Below are positions 57,752 through 64,000 of a stretch of DNA of 64,000 nucleotides, piece after piece; within the stretch, counting starts at the first letter, position 1; every line of letters begins with the position of its first letter. Source of the stretch: a virus; the IMG/VR virus record IMGVR_UViG_3300008997_000013, positions 1 to 64,000 of that record; one strand, 5' to 3'. Both the position numbers and the translations under genes were made by a program. Under the pieces are notes generated by a model that was given only the letters and a program-made list of their open reading frames with translations, was not told where the DNA came from and made no database searches.

Positions 57752-58702
57752 TTGGCCAAGGGGGCAGAATTGGGCGCAATACCTGGAACTCTCTTCACGA
57801 GAGTGGAGCACGGCAGCTTTCCTGTATCTCGAAACGGCAAGGGGGTGCGGGTCCAATGGCCCCAGGGGGAACGTTCCTATCCGAACTGGCGTCGGGCTCT
57901 CATCGCCATCTACAACAGGAATCCCGTCCCCGGAGAAGGGTCTGTCGACCCCCATCTGACCTTCAACCGCTACTTCCGGCTGGGACGGTACGCACCGCGC
58001 CGTCCTGCTTCCAATCTCCTGGATCTCTTCACTCCAGATCCGGAGAACCAGGTCACGATCACGCCTCCCTCCCCGGAGCCCGAGATCGATTCCTCCCTGG
58101 CGGTTCAGGAGGAGGCTCTTCAGGAGCCCACTCTTGGGTTCGATCCTGAGGAGAAGTGGCTCGATATCCGGAGGATCTTCTTCTCCGGATTCGCCAAACA
58201 GGCCATCGGGATGGGATACGACCCGGAAGATGTTCTCCAGGACACCTATGTGAAGATCCTGGCGCAGAATGCGGGCCCCAAGCCGTTCAATCCCGAGAAG
58301 GCCAGCTTCGGCCACTACATCTACATCATGTGTCGACACGCTCTGTCAAACTACAACCGACGGTGGTCGGGGAAGCGGCGGAGGGAGCAGTTCGGGACTC
58401 GGAACCTGGAAGGGGAGATGATCGACGTGGCCACCTCCGATATGGCCACTGTTCCCGCCCACCAGGAGGAGAAGGTGGCGTGGAGAGAGGCCCGAGAGGG
58501 TCTGTTCGAGTACCTCGAGATGCGAGCCCAGGAGTTGGGCTTCCCTGTGCGGTATGTCCGTCATTGCATGGAGCGATACTGCCTGGATGGAGCCTACTTC
58601 AAGACCATCGGAGAGGAGATCGGTATCTCTCCCGGTCGGGTGTCCGGTATGGTGCGAGCGCTCCGTGAGGAAGCCCGCACCTGGGTCTATCAGGTCGCGT
58701 AG
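57752..58702 (+). CDS. Sigma-factor-like protein
   Basis: 316 aa from TTG 57752; no strong ribosome site, so the start is uncertain. Sigma region 2-like segment at about 150-202: 'IGMGYDPEDVLQDTYVKILA', then 'FNPEKASFGHYIYIMCRHAL' and 'NRRWSGKRR'. Region 4-like HTH near 284-306: 'YFKTIGEEIGISPGRVSGMV'. A 130-residue N-terminal domain is not recognised. It probably directs late transcription from phage promoters, placed just before tail-fibre genes. The family call is by pattern and spacing. Confidence 0.75.
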   Translation: MAKGAELGAIPGTLFTRVEHGSFPVSRNGKGVRVQWPQGERSYPNWRRALIAIYNRNPVPGEGSVDPHLTFNRYFRLGRYAPRRPASNLLDLFTPDPENQVTITPPSPEPEIDSSLAVQEEALQEPTLGFDPEEKWLDIRRIFFSGFAKQAIGMGYDPEDVLQDTYVKILAQNAGPKPFNPEKASFGHYIYIMCRHALSNYNRRWSGKRRREQFGTRNLEGEMIDVATSDMATVPAHQEEKVAWREAREGLFEYLEMRAQELGFPVRYVRHCMERYCLDGAYFKTIGEEIGISPGRVSGMVRALREEARTWVYQVA

Positions 58703-58748
58703 ACAGGCTATCTCCCGGAGCAGTCAGACCTGACTCTGGGAGAACGAA
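58703..58748 (+). promoter_or_regulatory. Leader hairpin without GTAAC
   Basis: TCTCCC (58711-58716)/GGGAGA (58738-58743) enclose AGTCA-GACC-TGACT (58722-58735). The GGGAG ribosome site lies in the 3' arm. AGGCTATC precedes it. Same design as the GTAAC leaders but with a different loop. Confidence 0.55.
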
Positions 58749-59507
58749 ATGCCGGGTGTCTCCGGAGGACAGCTTCGAATCTCCTCCAAGAACCCCTGTC
58801 GTGTCGCAACTACAGGGAACATAGCGGACCTCGCTGCAGGGGCTCCCAACGTAGTTGATGGAAAAACGGTTCTGGTCTCGTCCCGGGTTCTCGTGTGGAA
58901 GCAGTCTACGGCATCCCAGAACGGCTACTATCAGGTAGTCACCCCAGGCACGGGGAGCGATGGGGCGTGGGTGCGGACCGGCGACTTCGTCGACGCTGTA
59001 GACAACCACATCAAGGCCGGCGTCTCCTGCTATGTGCAGGAGGGGGATCTCTACAAAGGCCACACGTTTATCCTGACGACCGAAGGGAACATCGTCGTCG
59101 GGACAACAGCCCTCACATTCTTCCAGGGATTCCCCCAGCGGTTCTTCGCCCACAAGGACTGGCCTGAAGGCACCGCCCAGGCCGGCAACGAACTCGACTA
59201 CAAGCTGTGGTGGCCAGTTCCTACTCGGATCCTGGCAGTCAAGGTCCGGATGGGAACGGTGAACACCCAGGGGACGTACACCCTGGCTGTAACCAACGAG
59301 AACACGACGAACTCAATGTTGGCTGGCGCCACGTTCAACATGAACGACCTCTCGGCGAACACGATCACCGACGTGGGTCTAACCAGCACCGACTCCGACA
59401 AGAAGGTCCCCGCGAACACTGACGTGACGATCACCCTGAACAGCAGCAGTGGTAGCTTTGACGGCTCGAAGATCTACCTCTCGGTCTACGTCGAGGAGAC
59501 CGCCTGA
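58749..59507 (+). CDS. Tail-fibre or depolymerase-like virion protein
   Basis: 252 aa. The first 110 residues match the repeat common in phage fibres and surface enzymes: 'CRVATTGNIADLAAG...VDGKTV', 'VLVWKQSTASQNGYYQVV', 'GAWVRTGDF'. The remainder is beta-rich with Thr/Asn. Probably part of receptor recognition. Ends with a 1-nt overlap with the next gene. Confidence 0.7.
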   Translation: MPGVSGGQLRISSKNPCRVATTGNIADLAAGAPNVVDGKTVLVSSRVLVWKQSTASQNGYYQVVTPGTGSDGAWVRTGDFVDAVDNHIKAGVSCYVQEGDLYKGHTFILTTEGNIVVGTTALTFFQGFPQRFFAHKDWPEGTAQAGNELDYKLWWPVPTRILAVKVRMGTVNTQGTYTLAVTNENTTNSMLAGATFNMNDLSANTITDVGLTSTDSDKKVPANTDVTITLNSSSGSFDGSKIYLSVYVEETA

Positions 59508-60307
59508 TGGCCACATACGGGAGCAGATGGCAGGCGTTCGACGCCCACGGCACCACTGTGATGAACCAGGCGGGAGGCTTGGTTGAGGTGGCAACGTGGG
59601 ATTTCACGAAGGTGACGAACCACACCCTCACGGGAAGTGGGGACATCGACGACGATTTGGGTGCAAAGATCGTCGGATACAACGTCTTCACCCAGACAGG
59701 CTCTCCGACCCAGACCTTCCAAGTCACGGACGGCACTGGACTCACTTGGTCTCGTAGGGCGGTCAACTCCACCGGAGGGATTGCCTTCGACTTGGTAGAC
59801 GTGAAGGCCCTGCTGGGGACAAATCCCTGGCAGACAGTGTGGGTGATTGACGCCTACTTCACGTCGATGACCGGCTCGGAGGTCACAAACAAGACGTTCT
59901 GCGGGCTCTGCCTGGCTGATGTGAACAACAGCATCTCGAACAATCCCAATCGGGGTGGTCGGGTGATGTACGACGGGACGAACTGGCGGAGAGCCACCCG
60001 CGAGTACGTCTCCTCAGCAACCAATGTCAACTACAGCACGCTGGATGGGAAGCCCGCCTCCGGAGTCGGTCGGCTGGAGGTTCGAGGAAGCTCCGTCACT
60101 GCGGGCTGGCAGGATGATTCCGTAGCGGTGCCGGGTCGGCTGGTCGCCCCTGCTGCGTCTGCGGGGTCCGCCGCTGAGGTGGACGGGTCGATGCCCCTCA
60201 CTCCCTGGACGCATCTTATCCTCTGGGACAATCCGCTTGATAACGCCACGGCCAACACCTATACGCTAACCAAGATCGTGTGGTGGGCGCTGGGGGGAAT
60301 CACATGA
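59507..60307 (+). CDS. Virion surface protein, beta-rich
   Basis: 266 aa, ATG 59507 overlaps the upstream stop. Many Thr, Ser and Asn with beta alternation ('GSPTQTFQVTDGTGLTWS', 'GKPASGVGRLEVRGSSVTAG'), reminiscent of lectin-like fibre tips. No catalytic motif. Follows a fibre-type gene, so a receptor-binding role is reasonable. Confidence 0.6.
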   Translation: MATYGSRWQAFDAHGTTVMNQAGGLVEVATWDFTKVTNHTLTGSGDIDDDLGAKIVGYNVFTQTGSPTQTFQVTDGTGLTWSRRAVNSTGGIAFDLVDVKALLGTNPWQTVWVIDAYFTSMTGSEVTNKTFCGLCLADVNNSISNNPNRGGRVMYDGTNWRRATREYVSSATNVNYSTLDGKPASGVGRLEVRGSSVTAGWQDDSVAVPGRLVAPAASAGSAAEVDGSMPLTPWTHLILWDNPLDNATANTYTLTKIVWWALGGIT

Positions 60308-60534
60308 GTTCCGTAGCTATCTGGAATTGTGTCTGCCAGAAGTCAAGCGATGACGACGGAAACTCCAACGACAAGATTGAGGTCCACCTCGAAGTTCAGT
60401 CTTCGGAGCTGGTGGGGTTGCTCCAGACAGCGAGCAAGAACAAGGCAGCCCCACAGGGGAAGTGCCCCTACCAGGACTTCGCGATCTCCATGCTGACCGC
60501 GATTGCCGACTGCTGTCCTGAGTTCCTGGAGTGA
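60304..60534 (+). CDS. Small protein with cysteines, 76 aa
   Basis: ATG 60304 overlaps the previous stop (ATGA). Starts MSSVAIWNCVCQKSSDDDGN; further Cys at 'KCPYQDF' and 'DCCPEF'. Possibly metal binding. GTGA overlap with the nuclease gene. Confidence 0.6.
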   Translation: MSSVAIWNCVCQKSSDDDGNSNDKIEVHLEVQSSELVGLLQTASKNKAAPQGKCPYQDFAISMLTAIADCCPEFLE

Positions 60535-60926
60535 GCTCCAAGGAGTGGTGGGTATACGTCCTACAGAGCCTACAGACGCGCCGTTCTCGGAAGGGGGCGG
60601 TACTGCCCGGGTTCTTCTATGTAGGGGCTACAACCGACCCTCTTCGACGCCTACGGCAACATAACGGAGAGCTCTCGGGAGGCGGGAAGTTCACTTCCCG
60701 GAATCGTCCGCATATACTCAAGGCAGTGTTCGGGCCATACAAGAACCGGTCGGAGGCAATGAAGGCCGAGAGGGCTCTGAAGAGGGGGAAGAGAGGGATC
60801 AACCGAACGAGGTGGACCCCTCGGGATTCGAAGTGGTGTAGGGGACTGGGAACGGAAGACCCCCGCGTTCTCCAGTCTCGATCCGGTAATGCTGACACGG
60901 GGAGTCTGGATGAATCAGAAACGTAA
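60531..60926 (+). CDS. Small GIY-YIG nuclease, UvrC/SLX1-like
   Basis: 131 aa. Core: 'WWVYVLQSLQTRRSRKG', 'FFYVGATTDPLRRLRQHNGE', 'GGGKFTSRNRPHILKAVFGP', 'SEAMKAERALKRGKRG', the single-domain GIY-YIG of the YhbQ/SLX1 kind. No NUMOD repeats and no duplicated target nearby, so probably not a homing endonuclease; could work on structured DNA. GTG start, coupled. Confidence 0.8.
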   Translation: MSSKEWWVYVLQSLQTRRSRKGAVLPGFFYVGATTDPLRRLRQHNGELSGGGKFTSRNRPHILKAVFGPYKNRSEAMKAERALKRGKRGINRTRWTPRDSKWCRGLGTEDPRVLQSRSGNADTGSLDESET

Positions 60927-61578
60927 ACTGCCGGGGCGCTACTGCGTCTGCGGGCTCCTGGCCACCAGCTACGGGATGGATTCCCTGGTTCGGTGTCCAA
61001 ACTGCTTCAACACCTGGCCTCACTCTCTCACAGAAAGATCCTCGGACGATGGAGGGATCTCGACCTGGTCCTTGCCCCAGCCCAAGGAACCCGCTCTCGT
61101 GTACAGCGAAATCGGATTGCGAGTCATGGCCTGGCGTCGGAAGAACTTTGGCGTGCAGTCCCGAATGCGGAACGTTCTCCAGCTGGTGGAAGAGTGTGGA
61201 GAGGCTTGCGAGGCCAAGCACAGCCAGGAGAACTTCAAAAAGGAGCTTGCGGACTCCCTGCTTGCCCTCGCGGCCCTCAGCGTATCCGAAGGTTGTATAC
61301 TGCTTCCCCCAGACGACATTCATGAGGGGGTGACCACTGACTCTTTGTTCTGCTTGGTCGGGAAGCTGGCGCGTGTGGTGGGGAAGGAGGATGAAGGGAT
61401 CCGTCCCGAGAGCCGGGGGAGTGTGGAGCCCATCCTTTGCCGGATGGCCGGAGTCCTCGAGATGCTCTTCCAGCGGAGGTACAGCCATAGCGCCTCCCTT
61501 CGTCTGACCGTGTATGAGAGGATACAGAGGATGGAATCCCTGGACTTCACCAAGGACCCAGAAGGTGGGGAACGGTAA
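60910..61578 (+). CDS. MazG-like pyrophosphohydrolase with N-terminal zinc ribbon
   Basis: 222 aa from ATG 60910 after GGGGAGTCTGG. Zinc site 'CVCGLLATSYGMDSLVRCPN'. Then an all-alpha NTP-PPase signature: 'VLQLVEECGEACEAKHS' (ExxE) and 'KELADSLLALAALS' (E..D), followed by a second helical pair. MazG enzymes hydrolyse NTPs, and (p)ppGpp in some phages has been proposed as a target. Stop TAA lies in CGGTAAC, the next leader. Confidence 0.65.
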   Translation: MNQKRKLPGRYCVCGLLATSYGMDSLVRCPNCFNTWPHSLTERSSDDGGISTWSLPQPKEPALVYSEIGLRVMAWRRKNFGVQSRMRNVLQLVEECGEACEAKHSQENFKKELADSLLALAALSVSEGCILLPPDDIHEGVTTDSLFCLVGKLARVVGKEDEGIRPESRGSVEPILCRMAGVLEMLFQRRYSHSASLRLTVYERIQRMESLDFTKDPEGGER

Positions 61579-61595
61579 CTCTGGGGGAGGACGCC

Positions 61596-62048
61596 ATGAT
61601 CAACCTGCTCCCCAAAGAGTTCGAAGCGGAAGTCGCCCAGGCTGTAGAGAGCTCGCGTTCTCTGTGGCCGCGAGTACGCGTCTCCCAATACCGAGATCTG
61701 GGCCTGCTTCTGGAGCACCACATCTTCAAACGATGTACTGCCCTCCTCACTCTGGAAGGTAGGTCCGGGGAGGACTTCTTGTCTCTTGAGTCCCGAGTCT
61801 CTCCTGTCGCCAGTTCTGGATCTACCGCAGCGGCTCGTTCCTCATCTCGAGCTACGCTGGACGTGTGTGACGCTGTGGACCACCTCATGCTGGTTCTGGG
61901 ACATCTCCGAGTTCACTTCAAGAAGGCTCCGTGCGACTTCTGTGAGAGCCGGCTGAACACCAAACCCTGCGAGGTCTGCGCGAACGAGAGGTTCCGGACC
62001 TCTCTCCACAGCAGGTACAAGAGAGGGCAGTCTACAGACCCCTCATAG
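61596..62048 (+). CDS. Hypothetical protein with zinc site, 150 aa
   Basis: ATG 61596 follows CGGTAACTCTGGGGGAGG. Helical N-terminal 50 residues, a Ser/Ala-rich middle and 'CDFCESRLNTKPCEVCANER', a four-cysteine knuckle. Function unknown. Confidence 0.65.
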   Translation: MINLLPKEFEAEVAQAVESSRSLWPRVRVSQYRDLGLLLEHHIFKRCTALLTLEGRSGEDFLSLESRVSPVASSGSTAAARSSSRATLDVCDAVDHLMLVLGHLRVHFKKAPCDFCESRLNTKPCEVCANERFRTSLHSRYKRGQSTDPS

Positions 62049-62060
62049 AGAGGAACGCCC

Positions 62061-62414
62061 ATGATAGGGTACATGAAGGCGCTGATTGCGCAGCTCACGC
62101 AGATCTACGGGGAGGATCCTGGTCCGGGCACCTATCCGATCGTTCTCAAGGGGCGGTTGGACCTGGTTCGGCTGGACGAGGAGAACAAGATCCACTGTGG
62201 GAACTTCGTCCCCGTCGACACCCGCTTCCGCCATCGCAAGAGGGGCTCTACCTACAAGGTCAAGTCCTTCTCCGCGATGCAGTGCGCCGGACCTCTGGAC
62301 GGACACCCAATGGTTCGCTACGTCGCGGAGGACCCAACCACTCCTCCCCAGTTCAAGGACAACGTCCGTCCAGCCGCCGAGTTCTTCGACGGCCGCTTCG
62401 AGAGGCTTGGGTGA
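62061..62414 (+). CDS. Small hypothetical protein, 117 aa
   Basis: Starts MIGYMKALIAQLTQIYGEDP. Beta segment 'YPIVLKGRLDLVRLDEENKI' and basic 'FRHRKRGSTYKVKSF'. GTGA overlap with the next gene. No domain recognised. Confidence 0.65.
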   Translation: MIGYMKALIAQLTQIYGEDPGPGTYPIVLKGRLDLVRLDEENKIHCGNFVPVDTRFRHRKRGSTYKVKSFSAMQCAGPLDGHPMVRYVAEDPTTPPQFKDNVRPAAEFFDGRFERLG

Positions 62415-62653
62415 GCTCTGGGGTCCTGGTCGCGCCGGCCCTCACCAAGAAGGAGCTCGCCTACATCGTGATGGGGTTAGGACACAAGAAGTGTATGCTG
62501 GAGACAGGGGACCCGCTCTACTCCCACGCTGACCTCATCCGGATGGACGAGAAGAGCCGGAAGAGGTTCCGGCTGAGGCTCGCGGACCGAGACCAACTCG
62601 AACAGGCACGCGAAATAGAGGCCCTGATGGCCAAGCTGATGAGGTTGACATGA
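62411..62653 (+). CDS. Small hypothetical protein, 80 aa
   Basis: GTG 62411 overlaps the upstream stop. Mostly helical with 'LTKKELAYIVMGLGHKKCML' and 'ADRDQLEQAREIEALMAKL'. ATGA overlap into the next gene. Function unknown. Confidence 0.65.
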   Translation: MSSGVLVAPALTKKELAYIVMGLGHKKCMLETGDPLYSHADLIRMDEKSRKRFRLRLADRDQLEQAREIEALMAKLMRLT

Positions 62654-62961
62654 CCACCGAGAAGTTCAACCCGGGAGATAGGGATCTGAGAACCCAGTCC
62701 CAGATGAGGAAGGTGATCCTTGCAGATCTCATCCGGAAGTTCGCGCGGGGAGAGACCACCCTGGAGGATCTCGAGAAGGAGTACTGGGAACGCACCAACC
62801 CTCCTCAGAGTGCGCTCCTCCCCGAGGACCTCGATTTCCTAGTCGAGCTGGTCGATATCGCTCTCAGGAACCGCCTGACCCACCTGGGTGTTCGTATCGA
62901 GATCCCACCAGGCCTCAAGGAGCGCCTGGAGAAGGACTGGAAGGCGTCATGCCACAGGTGA
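62650..62961 (+). CDS. Small hypothetical protein, 103 aa
   Basis: Starts MTTEKFNPGDRDLRTQSQMR; helical, with 'LEDLEKEYWERTNPPQSALL'. Overlaps the following gene by 13 nt. No domain recognised. Confidence 0.65.
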   Translation: MTTEKFNPGDRDLRTQSQMRKVILADLIRKFARGETTLEDLEKEYWERTNPPQSALLPEDLDFLVELVDIALRNRLTHLGVRIEIPPGLKERLEKDWKASCHR

Positions 62962-63311
62962 TTCATCTCGTAGCAGGAGACTTCACCTCCTGTTCCCGAA
63001 CCGAGCACCTCAACGCAACCACCGAGAGGGAACAGGTCACCTGTAGGTCCTGCCTTCGGATCATGCTCCGACACGCCGAACGAGGTGCTCTCCTCTATGG
63101 GACCAGCAAGACCGCAGGGAAGTGGCTCGAGAAGCTGAATCGGGCGCGGGCGAAACGAGGCCGGCCTCGTTTCGCTGATTCCGTCACGGAGGCCTTCCAG
63201 ATGAGGATGGGCGCCGCCAGGGATCTCAGGCGTCGTCTGGGCCTTCCTGAGGATGTTCCTGTGTACCAGCCAGATCTTGTAGGTGTCGAGACCCCTGCTT
63301 CCGCAGAGTGA
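62949..63311 (+). CDS. Small basic protein, 120 aa
   Basis: ATG 62949. 'HLVAGDFTSCSRTEHLNATT' and 'VTCRSCLRIMLRH' could form a zinc site. The middle is basic ('RARAKRGRPRF', AT-hook-like RGRP). The end overlaps the convergent minus-strand gene by 86 nt, which is long for real genes; one of the two ends may be later than shown. Confidence 0.55.
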   Translation: MPQVIHLVAGDFTSCSRTEHLNATTEREQVTCRSCLRIMLRHAERGALLYGTSKTAGKWLEKLNRARAKRGRPRFADSVTEAFQMRMGAARDLRRRLGLPEDVPVYQPDLVGVETPASAE

Positions 63312-64000
63312 TCCAGACCTGAAGCGCGTTCTTCACCACCTCTTCCAGAGGAGAAGCCCCTCTGAGAGCATGGATCTGTCGGATCAAGTGGGCGGGGACG
63401 GTTTCCATGAGGAGCGTCCCCTGGTCCCCGTTCCATTCGATGCCCGCATGGAGGGAGCTCAGCCCCTGCTTGGAGGCATGGGAAAACTCGATGCCCTCCC
63501 GAAGCTCGTGGGTGCTGAGTTCCAGACATAGGGTCTGCGGGTCGTCCCAGAACTCGTCGAACATACCAGAGAACTGGTTCTCCCCGGTGTGGCCGGTTGT
63601 CACGTAGACCTGCCGGAACTCATTCTGCCGGGGATCCTCTATCCTCAGACTTCGAGGATGGCGGCGGGCGGCCTCATCCACCGCCCCCACGAACAGAATG
63701 AGTCCCCTTGTGTCCTGGGGTTGGGCGAACACCCGGAGGGTCGCCAGGCCATCGTGCTCTGAAGAGAGATCCTTGTCCGTCTGGAAGCAGATCTCCCAAT
63801 CACCACCCTGGAGGAAGCGTTCTCGGAGGAGAGGGATCTCCTCTACATCTTCCCGGAGGCTCCGTAGGATCGAGTGGGCATGATTCCGGTTCATCCCGAG
63901 GAGGACTCCGGAGAGCGGGGTGTCTGAGCAACCGACCTTCAGATGGGCTGTCGTTTCGTAGAGGACGATCAGCTTCAGGATATGGGTCTTCCCACTCCGA
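63226..64000 (-). CDS. Terminase-like P-loop ATPase (partial, continues beyond the window)
   Basis: The frame is open from the right edge to the stop at 63226. At the edge it reads RSGKTHILKLIVLYETTAH, a Walker A, then 'LLGMNRNHAHSILRSLREDV', 'FAQPQDTRGLILFVGAVDEAAR' with a Walker B-like DE after RG, and 'FRQVYVTTGHTGENQFSGMFDEFW'. This order resembles the ATPase domain of large terminase subunits. The C-terminal nuclease domain is not visible before the stop, so it may be split or this may be another ATPase. The N-terminus is missing. Confidence 0.5.
   Translation of the reverse strand, partial: RSGKTHILKLIVLYETTAHLKVGCSDTPLSGVLLGMNRNHAHSILRSLREDVEEIPLLRERFLQGGDWEICFQTDKDLSSEHDGLATLRVFAQPQDTRGLILFVGAVDEAARRHPRSLRIEDPRQNEFRQVYVTTGHTGENQFSGMFDEFWDDPQTLCLELSTHELREGIEFSHASKQGLSSLHAGIEWNGDQGTLLMETVPAHLIRQIHALRGASPLEEVVKNALQVWITLRKQGSRHLQDLAGTQEHPQEGPDDA

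Noticed and set aside
60531-60926. Fourth homing endonuclease
   Set aside because: GIY-YIG domain without NUMOD repeats, GC content like its neighbours, coupled by GTGA, and no duplicated gene start nearby.

Overview
The window is part of a lytic tailed dsDNA phage with a contractile tail. Reasons: dense same-strand gene packing with start/stop overlaps of the ATGA, GTGA, TGATG and TAATG kinds; baseplate genes (gp25-like, baseplate J); tail-fibre-like genes; rIIA/rIIB homologues; and a full replication set (SNF2-type helicase, degenerate DnaC-like loader, DnaB-like helicase, CHC2 primase zinc finger, family A DNA polymerase, NAD-dependent ligase). The DNA is GC-rich, roughly 60% by eye. I could not identify the host. 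No tRNA, rRNA, integrase or CRISPR array was seen. The window starts inside one gene and ends inside another, so the genome is larger than 64 kb.

Layout: 1-10.9 kb, a giant virion protein (1779 aa) preceded by a homing endonuclease, a tandem pair of paralogues, small membrane/secreted proteins and a peptidoglycan-binding-domain protein. 10.9-22 kb, replication. 22-28 kb, zinc-finger proteins and rIIA/rIIB with a second homing endonuclease. 28.7-40 kb, baseplate and neck/tail-completion genes, a Tat-signal protein and an actin-like ATPase. 40-52 kb, many small genes including a (p)ppGpp-hydrolase-like HD protein, a PEP-swivel-domain protein, a DnaQ exonuclease, a double cold-shock-like protein, a release factor read through a programmed frameshift, and a minus-strand pair (PLD nuclease, cysteine-rich putative lipoprotein). 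52-55.5 kb, a third homing endonuclease and a two-gene DNA ligase. 55.5-64 kb, hypotheticals, a sigma-like factor, tail-fibre proteins, a GIY-YIG nuclease, a MazG-like protein and, on the minus strand, a terminase-like ATPase running off the edge.

Three observations stand out. (1) All three homing endonucleases sit between an orphan copy of the first 17-39 codons of a target gene and the complete target gene (virion protein, rIIA, ligase). In two loci the orphan is GC-rich like the phage, while the start of the complete gene is AT-richer. This suggests one-sided homing that replaces the target's start and leaves the old start behind. (2) A release factor with an RF1-type PPT stop-recognition motif and a GGQ motif is split by a UGA at a site matching the bacterial prfB +1 frameshift signal. 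(3) At least sixteen gene starts carry a (GAC)GTAAC element 16-35 nt upstream, usually at or inside a hairpin whose stem sequence varies but stays paired and often buries the Shine-Dalgarno sequence. This looks like a phage-wide translation-initiation RNA element.

Genes are mostly translationally coupled within operons. The hairpin leaders appear where coupling is broken.
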